From the NCBI GenBank assembly GCA_963769115.1, contig CAVYKN010000019.1, positions 434,001 through 498,000 on the forward strand: a stretch of 64,000 nucleotides of DNA, read 5' to 3'. Origin of the DNA: DASTFY01 sp963769115. Lineage in GTDB: Bacteria > Actinomycetota > Acidimicrobiia > Acidimicrobiales > Ilumatobacteraceae. The notes beneath the pieces were generated by a model that did not search any database, was not told the DNA's origin, and saw only the letters and a program-made list of their open reading frames with translations. The position numbers and the translations under genes were made by a program. Below are positions 34,701-43,005 of the stretch, one piece after another (within the stretch, counting starts at the first letter, position 1; each line of letters begins with the position of its first letter).

Positions 34701-35506
34701 CCTCGTCGTCGACCACCCCCCTCGACCAAGCCGTGACCGAGACCGCCGGGTTCGAGCTCGAGGCCGTCCGCAAGGAGTTCGTGCTCGATCGCAAACCGCT
34801 GGTGGCCATCGACCGCGTGGATCACACCGCGGCGATGGGCACGCTGACAGCGCTGCTCGGCCCCTCAGGTTGCGGCAAGTCGACCGTCCTGCGGATGCTC
34901 GCCGGGCTGGAGGAGCCCACGTCCGGCAGCGTCCGCATCCATGGCCGCCCGCCGTCCGCATGGCGTGACGACCACCAGATCGGCGTCGCCTTCCAGGACC
35001 CTGCGCTGCTCCCGTGGCGCAACGTCCACGACAACATCCGGCTCGCCCTCCAGGTCACGGGGGCGAAGGTGCCGAAGTCGGCCGTCGCCGACCTCATCCG
35101 CCTGGTCGGGCTGAACGGGTTCGAGTCAGCCAAGCCGCGGCAGCTGTCGGGCGGCATGCGCCAGCGGGTGGCGATCGCCCGAGCGCTCGTCACCGAACCC
35201 ACCGTGTTGTTGCTCGACGAACCGTTCGGCGCGCTCGACGCCATGACCCGCCGGCGCATGAACATGGAGCTGCAGCGGATCTGGATGGCCAAGCTGACGA
35301 CCACGCTGCTGGTCACCCACTCGATCGACGAGGCCGTCCTCCTGGCCGACGAGATCGTGGTCATGTCGCCGCGACCGTCCAAGATCCTCGCCACCATCGA
35401 GGTGGATCTCCCGCGCCCGCGCACACCGGAGCTGACGAGGAGCGAGGAGTTCCACGCCGTGGCGGACCGCGTGTCGTCGGTGCTGGTGGCGGGTGACGAG
35501 GAATGA
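34697..35506 (+). CDS. ABC importer ATP-binding protein
   Basis: This is a 269-residue ATPase of the nitrate/sulfonate/taurine (SsuB/TauB-like) group. It has Walker A G-P-S-G-C-G-K-S, Q-loop V-A-F-Q-D-P-A, signature L-S-G-G-M-R-Q-R, Walker B V-L-L-L-D-E-P-F and D-loop G-A-L-D. It powers the fused permease. GTG 34697 overlaps the lipoprotein stop; its own stop overlaps the XRE-cupin regulator start (ATGA), so all four genes are one translationally coupled operon. Confidence 0.92.
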   Translation: MTSSSTTPLDQAVTETAGFELEAVRKEFVLDRKPLVAIDRVDHTAAMGTLTALLGPSGCGKSTVLRMLAGLEEPTSGSVRIHGRPPSAWRDDHQIGVAFQDPALLPWRNVHDNIRLALQVTGAKVPKSAVADLIRLVGLNGFESAKPRQLSGGMRQRVAIARALVTEPTVLLLDEPFGALDAMTRRRMNMELQRIWMAKLTTTLLVTHSIDEAVLLADEIVVMSPRPSKILATIEVDLPRPRTPELTRSEEFHAVADRVSSVLVAGDEE

Positions 35507-36096
35507 CGGCCGCCGACAGCGAGGCCGACGTCCACCGCATTCGGTCCGGGGTCGGCCAGGCCATCCACAGCGCCCGCACGCAGGCCCACCTGTCGATGCG
35601 CGAGCTGGCCGAGCAGTGCGGGGTCAGCCAGCCCTTCATCAGCGCCGTCGAGCGGGGCCTGTCCACGCCGTCGATCTCGACGCTGTACCGCCTCGCCGAG
35701 GTCCTCGAGACCGAGCCCGCGGCACTCCTCCCCGTGCACCGCGACGACGAGGTGAGCGTCATCCGGGCCGGCGAAGGGCGGCGGGTCCCGTCGAGCGATC
35801 GGCCGAACTCGGCCGTCGGCCGCGTCCTCCTGAGCGACGACACCCGGCACCTCGAGGTCTACGAGTACGTCGCCACTCAGGCCGAGGACCTCGACGTCTG
35901 GTTCGAGCACCCGGGCGACGTGGTCCTCCACCTGCTCGACGGGAGCCTCCGCCTGGAGCTGGCCGGCCGGCTCCCCGTCGAGCTCGGTCCGGGTGACTGC
36001 GTCGTGCACCCGGGGCCGATCCCCCACCGCTGGACGATCGAGGGTGACGAGCCGGCCCGCATCTTCTTGGTGGTCGTCCGCCACCAGACGGCCTGA
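35503..36096 (+). CDS. XRE-family regulator with C-terminal cupin
   Basis: This is a 197-residue regulator. Helix-turn-helix of the XRE type occupies about residues 15-70 (M-R-E-L-A-E-Q-C-G-V-S-Q-P-F-I-S-A-V-E). A cupin domain lies at about 110-190 (V-V-L-H-L-L-D-G, H-P-G-P-I-P-H-R-W) for small-molecule sensing. It ends the ABC importer operon, so it probably controls the importer in response to the imported compound or a metabolite. A palindrome overlaps its stop (36095-36111). Confidence 0.9.
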   Translation: MTAADSEADVHRIRSGVGQAIHSARTQAHLSMRELAEQCGVSQPFISAVERGLSTPSISTLYRLAEVLETEPAALLPVHRDDEVSVIRAGEGRRVPSSDRPNSAVGRVLLSDDTRHLEVYEYVATQAEDLDVWFEHPGDVVLHLLDGSLRLELAGRLPVELGPGDCVVHPGPIPHRWTIEGDEPARIFLVVVRHQTA

Positions 36097-36111
36097 TAAC
36101 CGAGGGTTATC
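36095..36111. terminator. Inverted repeat at convergent gene ends: hairpin or operator
   Basis: GATAACC-GAG-GGTTATC is a perfect seven-pair stem with a three-base loop. It begins inside the XRE-cupin stop codon and lies between convergent genes. A second GC-rich pairing (GGCC...GGCC near 36122-36137) follows. Position suits a bidirectional terminator, but there is no U-run, so an operator is not excluded. Confidence 0.4.
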
Positions 36112-36149
36112 CACCGTCTTCGGCCAGGGGGACGGCCACCCCTCTCGAG

Positions 36150-37298
36150 CTAGATCACCCCGATGGACCGTCGCGGCATCGACATGTCGTAGGACTTGGG
36201 CTGGTAGGGATGGGCTCGCAGCGCCTCCTCGTCGATCTCGACACCGAGGCCCGGGCCCGTAGGCACGGCCAAGGCGCCGTCGACGATGGCGGAGCAGGAC
36301 AGCTGAGGCCCGACCAGCACCTCCCACAACGGCTCCAGGGTGAAGGCGTGCTCCAGGAGCTGCACGTTCTGGCGGATCGCAGCGAGGTGGAGGCCGGCAG
36401 CCATCGCCAATGGGCCGGCGGCGGCATGAGGCATCACGGGCACGCCGTAGGCCTCGGCGACGGCGGCGATCTGGAGGCACTCCGTGAGACCACCGGCGAT
36501 GGACGGGTCGGGTTGCGCGATGTGAGGCCAGCCGTCGGCCAGAGCGTCGCCGAACTCGGCCGCCCCGAAGAGGTGCTCGCCGTAGGCGATCGGTAGAGGC
36601 GCACGGCTGACGACACTGGCCACGGCGCGCCGGTAGAGCTGCGGCACGGGCTCCTCGAAGAACATGACCCCCTCGTCGGCCAGTCCCGCGGCGAGGCGGA
36701 GCGCGGTGGTGGCCGAGAAGTTCTCGTTCCCGTCGACCATCAGTGACAGCGACGGCGGGAGCTCGCCGCGCAGCTCGTGCAGGACGGCCAGGTCCGCATC
36801 GGGATCGAGCGAGGTCCGCACCTTGGCCGCGGTCACACCGTGATCGATGGCGGGCGCCAGGATCCGGACGTGCATGTCGATCGGCTCGTCGAGGAACTTG
36901 CCGGAGGCGTAGACCGGGATCCGGTCCCGGGTCTGGCCCATGAGCTGCGAGACCGACTGCCCCATCAGCTTCCCGTGCAGATCCCAGAGCGCCAGCTCCA
37001 GGCCGCTCAGGGCCTGGATGGCCAGGCCTGCGTCGCCGATCCGCCGCCGGGCCCACATGCGGAGCTTGCGGGTGAGGGCATCGACGGACACCAGCTCGCT
37101 CCCGAGGACGAGCGGTGCGTACACGTGGTCGACCAGCGGCGCGTAGACCTCCGGGAACGTGCAGCAGTAGCTGTCGCAGATCTCCCCCCAGCCGACCACG
37201 CCCTCGGCCTCGACCCGGACCAGGCAGAGGTGCATCTGCTCCCCGAACATGTCGGGCAACGTGGTGGGCACCACCTCGATGGACTCGATCTTCGTCAT
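36150..37298 (-). CDS. Enolase-superfamily enzyme (mandelate racemase/MLE family)
   Basis: This is a 382-residue complete protein. The capping domain starts M-T-K-I-E-S-I-E-V-V. The barrel carries A-A-K-V-R-T (catalytic Lys), S-L-M-V-D-G-N (metal Asp), M-F-F-E-E-P-V-P (metal Glu), I-A-Y-G-E-H (metal Glu) and a later V-M-P-H-A-A (His). It abstracts a proton alpha to a carboxylate, as in racemases, dehydratases and lactonising enzymes; the actual substrate is not predictable. It is divergent from the PanE-like gene. It is a separate subgroup from the broken relative at 29,681. Confidence 0.88.
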   Translation of the reverse strand: MTKIESIEVVPTTLPDMFGEQMHLCLVRVEAEGVVGWGEICDSYCCTFPEVYAPLVDHVYAPLVLGSELVSVDALTRKLRMWARRRIGDAGLAIQALSGLELALWDLHGKLMGQSVSQLMGQTRDRIPVYASGKFLDEPIDMHVRILAPAIDHGVTAAKVRTSLDPDADLAVLHELRGELPPSLSLMVDGNENFSATTALRLAAGLADEGVMFFEEPVPQLYRRAVASVVSRAPLPIAYGEHLFGAAEFGDALADGWPHIAQPDPSIAGGLTECLQIAAVAEAYGVPVMPHAAAGPLAMAAGLHLAAIRQNVQLLEHAFTLEPLWEVLVGPQLSCSAIVDGALAVPTGPGLGVEIDEEALRAHPYQPKSYDMSMPRRSIGVI

Positions 37299-37348
37299 CG
37301 TGGACGGATGCTCGACATGTCAGGTCCCCTCCCGGAGATACTGGGTCC

Positions 37349-38335
37349 GTGCGGTACGTCGTGATCGGTGCGGGTGCCATCGGTGGGGCTACGGGTGGGC
37401 GTCTCCATCAGCACGGGCACCGGGTCATGCTCGTGGCGCGCGGGCCTCACTTCGACGCGCTGGCGGCGGGCGGCCTGCGCCTCCGTGATCCTGACGGCGA
37501 CGTGGTCCTCGACGTCCCGACCGTCAACGATCCCGCCGACATCGAGTGGGGTGACGACGACGTGGTGGTGCTGGCCACCAAGACGCACCAGACGCCGGCG
37601 GCCCTCGAGCAGCTCGCCGCGGTGGCTCCCCGCCAGGTGCCGGTCCTGTGCCTGCAGAACGGGGTGGCCAACGAGCGCATGGCCCTCCGGCTCTTCCCGA
37701 ACGTCCACGGCGTCATGGTGCTCCTGCCCGCCATGCACCTCGAGCCCGGCTCCGTCGTCGTCAACAGCCGCGGCACGACCGGCATCCTCGATGTGGGCCG
37801 CGCACCCGCCGGTGTCGACGAGATGGATGCCCGGGTGGCTGGCGACCTGTCCACCGCGACGTTCTCGTCCCGACCCGAGCCGGACGTCCTCGCCTGGAAG
37901 CGGGCCAAGCTCCTCCGCAACCTCGAGAACGCCATCGAGGCGGCGTGCGCCGACCTGCGCAGCGACGAGGCCCGCGCGCTGGCGACGCGGGCCCGGGCCG
38001 AGGGCGAGGCCTGCTTCACCGCCGCCGGCTGGTCTTGGACCGATGACGCCGAGTTCGACGCCCGCCGCCGTGGCGTGATGGCGCCATGGCGTCCGGCCGA
38101 CGGGGCCCACCGCGTGGGCAGCTCGACCTCGCAGAGCCTGCTGCGTCGGACGGGAACCACCGAGGTGGACTACCTCAACGGCGAAGTCGTGCTGCTCGGG
38201 CGCCTGCACGGCGTGCCGACGCCGGCCAACGCGCTGCTGCAGACGACGATCCGCCAGATGGCGATCGAGGGCCGCGAACCCGGCGCCTTCGGCGCGCAGC
38301 AGCTCCTGGACCTGCTCGAGCGTCAGCCGGCCTGA
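37349..38335 (+). CDS. Ketopantoate reductase (PanE)-like oxidoreductase
   Basis: This is a 328-residue protein. NADPH-binding G-A-G-A-I-G-G lies at residues 8-14; there is a conserved N-G-V near 100 and a K-L-L-R-N-L block with the likely catalytic Lys. PanE reduces ketopantoate, but in a catabolic cluster with importer and amidohydrolases this paralogue may reduce another 2-keto acid. GTG 37349 follows GGAGAT by about ten bases. The start was chosen because V-R-Y-V-V-I-G-A-G is the natural beta1 strand. Confidence 0.85.
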   Translation: MRYVVIGAGAIGGATGGRLHQHGHRVMLVARGPHFDALAAGGLRLRDPDGDVVLDVPTVNDPADIEWGDDDVVVLATKTHQTPAALEQLAAVAPRQVPVLCLQNGVANERMALRLFPNVHGVMVLLPAMHLEPGSVVVNSRGTTGILDVGRAPAGVDEMDARVAGDLSTATFSSRPEPDVLAWKRAKLLRNLENAIEAACADLRSDEARALATRARAEGEACFTAAGWSWTDDAEFDARRRGVMAPWRPADGAHRVGSSTSQSLLRRTGTTEVDYLNGEVVLLGRLHGVPTPANALLQTTIRQMAIEGREPGAFGAQQLLDLLERQPA

Positions 38336-38373
38336 GCGACATCCTCCGGCGCGGCCGGTCCGCATCGACGACG

Positions 38374-39807
38374 TCACTGCAACCGCTCCACGTCGACGCC
38401 GAACGCGTGCCGGTGCCAGGGGCTCGTGAGCGCGCTCATCCCGGCCCGCTCGACCAGCTCCGCCGCCCGCGCGTCGGCCTCGTCCAGCAGCTCCTGCTCG
38501 TCGATCAGGACGCAGCGCCCGTTCTCGTAGACGACGCGGCCGCCCACGACGGTCATCTCCACGTCGGAGGCGCGCGCCGAGTACACCAGGGCCGCCACGG
38601 TGCGGTGGACCGGGCGGGTGTGGACGTTCGACAGGTTGACCACCGCGATGTCGGCCAGCCGGCCCGCCGCCAGCTCGCCGGCGTCGATCCCCGCGTAGCG
38701 CGCGCCCTCGCGGGTGGCCAGCTCCATCGCCTCCTCGACCGTCGACGCCACGGGATCCCCGGTGTGGGCTCGCTGCAGGAGCACTGACTGCTTCATGCAC
38801 TCGAACATGTCCTGGCCGGTGACGGCGATTCCGTCCGTGCCGAGACCGACCGAGGCTCCGGCCCGGCGCAGGTCCCGGAGGCGGGCCACCCCGTTGCCGA
38901 TGTACTCGTTGGAGACGGGGTTGTACGAGATGCCGGTCCTCGACGCGCCGATCAGGTCGATCTCGTCGTCGTCGAACCAGATGCCGTGCGCCAGCGTCGC
39001 GTCGTCACCGAGGAGGCCTTCGGCGGCGAGCCATTGCGCCGGCCGCGTGCCGTAGGCCTCGAGGTAGATGCCGGGGTCGATGTCGCCCTCCGAGCAGTGC
39101 GTGTGCCAGCCGACGCCGAACTCGCGGGCCAGCTCCACCGAGTCCCGCAGGAGGTCCTGACCGACGTAGGTGACGTTCAGTGGAGCCGGCCAGACCACGA
39201 CGCGACCGCCTCCACCGCGCGCCTCGAGGCAGGCGCGGGTGATGTCCAGCTCCTCGTCGGCTGACCGGGTGAACAGGCCGCTGGCCAGGTCCATGCGCCG
39301 GGCGACCTCCGTCGGCGGCCCGACGATCCCGCGGGCCACGACGCCCCGCAGCCCCACCTCGTCGATGGCCGACGCGATCGAGAGCGTCGTCTCCAGATCG
39401 TTCGGCGCGTAGTGGTTGTCGATGATGCAGGTCGTCCCCGCCCGTGCCGCCTGCACCGCGCCGAGCAGCGCGGCGATCCGCGCCTCCGCAGCGTTGATCG
39501 TCAGCGCGTACGGCCACATGAACTCGTTCAGCCACGGCCACAACGCCAGCCCGTCGCCCAGGCCCCGGGCCAGCGACTGGAACAAGTGGCTGTGGCAGTC
39601 CACGAACCCCGGGATGACCGCCCGGCCGGCGCAGTCGACCCGGCGGGTCGCGCTCCAGCCGGCCAGCTCCTCCGCCGGTCCCACGGCGACGATCCGGTCG
39701 CCTTCGATGGCCACGCCACCCGGCTCGATGACCCGTCGATCGTCGTCCACGGTGACGACCGAGCCCCCGATCAGCAGCAGGTCGCAGCTGGACTCGATCG
39801 TGACCAC
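38374..39807 (-). CDS. Amidohydrolase of the TrzN/AtzB/SsnA-like group
   Basis: This is a 477-residue metal-dependent hydrolase. It has D-C-H-S-H-L-F-Q-S (HxH metal site), W-H-T-H-C-S-E-G-D, T-L-A-H-G-I-W-F and the conserved Asp in G-L-G-T-D-G-I. This group deaminates or dechlorinates N-heterocycles (triazines, cytosine, guanine, hydantoins). GTG 39807 with CGGAGGGG upstream was chosen; a longer open frame lacks support. Divergent from the first Mo-hydroxylase operon across a palindrome-containing promoter. Likely opens or deaminates an N-heterocyclic ring. Confidence 0.88.
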   Translation of the reverse strand: MVTIESSCDLLLIGGSVVTVDDDRRVIEPGGVAIEGDRIVAVGPAEELAGWSATRRVDCAGRAVIPGFVDCHSHLFQSLARGLGDGLALWPWLNEFMWPYALTINAAEARIAALLGAVQAARAGTTCIIDNHYAPNDLETTLSIASAIDEVGLRGVVARGIVGPPTEVARRMDLASGLFTRSADEELDITRACLEARGGGGRVVVWPAPLNVTYVGQDLLRDSVELAREFGVGWHTHCSEGDIDPGIYLEAYGTRPAQWLAAEGLLGDDATLAHGIWFDDDEIDLIGASRTGISYNPVSNEYIGNGVARLRDLRRAGASVGLGTDGIAVTGQDMFECMKQSVLLQRAHTGDPVASTVEEAMELATREGARYAGIDAGELAAGRLADIAVVNLSNVHTRPVHRTVAALVYSARASDVEMTVVGGRVVYENGRCVLIDEQELLDEADARAAELVERAGMSALTSPWHRHAFGVDVERLQ

Positions 39808-39841
39808 CCCCTCCGGAGACCCCCTGGGCAATCGGCGCACA

Positions 39842-39851
39842 TTACATGTAA
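39842..39851. promoter_or_regulatory. TTACATGTAA palindrome in divergent promoter: candidate GntR operator
   Basis: A perfect ten-base palindrome lies in the 53-base gap between the divergent amidohydrolase (start 39807) and FAD-subunit (start 39861) genes. It is the AT-richest spot nearby. Its length and symmetry suit FadR/FCD-type GntR repressors, and one (42,295) is encoded in the downstream operon. The link is inferred. Confidence 0.5.
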
Positions 39852-39860
39852 CGTCCGTGG

Positions 39861-40809
39861 GTGGCTTCGGTGGAGAACGCGGTCGATGGCGGCGGCGTCC
39901 GGCCCGCTGGAACCGCCCTCCCTCCGACCCCGACCTTCCGCCCCACCACCTGGGCCGAGGCGCTCGACCTCAGGGCCGAGCACCCCGAGGTCCTGGCCAT
40001 CAACGGGGGCACCGATGTGATGGTCGAGATCAACTTCGCCCGCCGCCGTCCCGCTGGGCCTGCTGGACCTGTCCCACATCGACGAGATCAAGCAGTGGGA
40101 GCTCCTCGAGACCGCAGGCGGTCGCCCGGTCGTGCGGCTCGGTGCCGGCGTCACCTACACCCGCATCGTCGACGAGCTGCACGACCTCAGCCCCTGCCTG
40201 GCGATGGCCTCCCGCACCATCGGCTCACCGCAGATCCGCAACCGGGGCACGGTCGGGGGCAACCTCGGCACGGCGTCGCCGGCGGGCGACGCGCATCCAC
40301 CGTTGCTGGCGACACGGGCCGTCGTCGAGCTCGAGAGCGTCGCCGGCCCGCGCCTCGTGCCGATCGACGAGTTCTTCGTCGGTCCGAAGCGCAGCGTGCT
40401 CCGGCCGGACGAGCTCATCCGCGCCGTCCGCATCCCCGTCGCCGACGGCCCTCAGCAGTTCTCCAAGATCGGCCCTCGCAACGCCATGGTCATCGCCACG
40501 ACGTCGTTCGCCCTCTGTGTCGACCGCAGCGAACGCCGCATCGGCACCGGCATCGGCTCGGCCGGGCCGACACCGCTGCGCGCCAGCGAGGCCGAAGCAC
40601 TGATCGCGGAGGCCGTCGGCGGTCGCTGGGACGCTCCGGGCCCGCTCGATCCCGATGTGGTGCACCGCTTCGGCGAGCTCGTGGCTGCCGCCGCCAGCCC
40701 CATCGACGACGTGCGGGGGACGGCCCGCTATCGCCGCCATGCGCTCTCCGTGCTGGCGCGACGATGCCTCGGGTGGGTGTGGGGATCGCTCGACGGAGCG
40801 CACCGATGA
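39861..40809 (+). pseudogene. Molybdenum hydroxylase FAD subunit (CoxM/XdhB-like), frame broken near 40,047
   Basis: Joining two frames gives a normal FAD-binding subunit of about 315 residues. The first frame has F-R-P-T-T-W-A-E-A-L-D, A-I-N-G-G-T-D and N-F-A-R-R; the second continues P-L-G-L-L-D-L-S-H-I-D-E. FAD-contact motifs A-S-R-T-I-G-S-P-Q-I-R-N and G-T-V-G-G-N-L-G are complete. It would pass electrons from the [2Fe-2S] subunit to FAD in a xanthine dehydrogenase/CO dehydrogenase-type enzyme. Its stop overlaps the Fe-S subunit ATG. The break is one or two bases in a CGCCGCCG run, probably a sequencing indel. Start GTG 39861. Confidence 0.75.
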
Positions 40810-41291
40810 CGCTCCGCCTGACGGTCAACGGGCGTGACCACGTGGTCGAGGACGCCTGGGGCGGCGAGAGCCTGCTCTACGTCCTGCGTGAGCGCCTCGA
40901 GCTCAGGGGCTCGAAGAACGCGTGCGAGCAGGGCGAGTGCGGCTCGTGCTCGGTCCTGCTGGACGGCGTCCTGGTGTGCGCCTGCCTGGTGGCGGCCGGG
41001 CAGGCGGACGGCGCGTCGATCGTCACCATCGAGGGACTCGCGCGAAGGAGACGAGCTCCACCCCGTGCAACAGGCCTTCCTCGACGCCGGCGCCGTGCAG
41101 TGCGGGTTCTGCACCCCCGGCCTGATCGTCGCCGTGCACGACCTGCTCCGGCGCGAGCCCGCCCCCGACGAGCCGTCGGTCCGTGAGGCGTTGGCCGGCA
41201 ACCTCTGCCGGTGCACGGGGTACCAGAAGATCCTGGACGCGGTGCGCCTGGCGGCGATACCGGGAGAGACGACGCCGGGAGGGAACGGAGC

Positions 41292-41295
<4 letters not shown>
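40806..41295 (+). pseudogene. Molybdenum hydroxylase [2Fe-2S] subunit (CoxS/XdhC-like), frame broken near 41,048
   Basis: Joining frames gives about 163 residues. The N-terminal plant-ferredoxin domain has cysteines in C-E-Q-G-E-C-G-S-C; the C-terminal helical domain has C-G-F-C-T-P-G and C-R-C-T-G-Y. The break falls between G-L-A-R and E-G-D-E-L-H-P, where only a small indel is needed. The two iron-sulfur clusters relay electrons from molybdenum to FAD. ATG 40806 overlaps the FAD subunit stop; its own stop overlaps the CobW-type GTPase start. Confidence 0.75.
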
Positions 41296-42294
<999 letters not shown>

Positions 42295-42302
<8 letters not shown>

Positions 42303-43005
42303 CATCGACGAGCTGCAGGCACTCGAGCCGGGCGACCTGCTGGCCGACCGCGCCTACCGGCAGCTCAGCCGGGCCATCCTCCGCAACCAGCTCGTGGCCG
42401 GCACCCCGCTCAGCGTGCCCGAGCTGGCCCGGCGCCTCAACATCAGTCGCAGCCCGGTGCGGGAAGCCGTGCAGCGCCTCATCTACGACGGCCTGGCCGC
42501 CAACGTGCCCCATCGGGGAGCGATCGTCAGCGAGATCAAGCCCGACGACTTCCGCGGGCTGCTCGAGGTGCGCCAGGTCCTGGAGGGGCTCGCAGCCCGT
42601 CTGGCCACGGAGCGGGCCACGGACGACGACCTCCGCTCGCTGAACGACGTGCTGGAGGATCACGCGCGGGTGCACGAGTCAGGCGACGAGCCCGCCAACG
42701 TGGAGCTCGACACCCGGTTCCACACCATCATCCGGGAGGTGGCGGCCAACGACGATCTCAGCACGATCCTCCTCCGCATCCAGGGCCGCGCTCACCTGTC
42801 CCGCTTCACCCTGTGGCGGGCCAGGCGCAACACCCAGGACGCGCTGGCGGAGCACCGGGCGGTCTTCGACGCCATGGTCGCCCGCGATGCCGAAGGGGCC
42901 GAGCGGGCGGCGCGGCAGCACATCTCGAACCTCATCTCCCGCGTCGACGAGGCGACTCGCGCCATTCTCCCCGGCCCCCTCTCCGACGCGGTGCGCGGAT
43001 CGTGA
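42295..43005 (+). CDS. GntR-family regulator, FCD type
   Basis: This is a 236-residue protein. A winged helix occupies about 15-80 (L-A-R-R-L-N-I-S-R-S-P-V-R-E-A-V), followed by an FCD all-helical domain (about 90-220) with metal/ligand histidines (F-H-T-I-I-R, H-R-A-V-F-D, H-I-S). Such repressors respond to carboxylic acids. The ribosome site GGGAGGT is inside the GTPase gene, with eight bases of gene overlap. It probably controls the 39,861-48,000 operon and the divergent amidohydrolase through the TTACATGTAA site. Confidence 0.9.
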
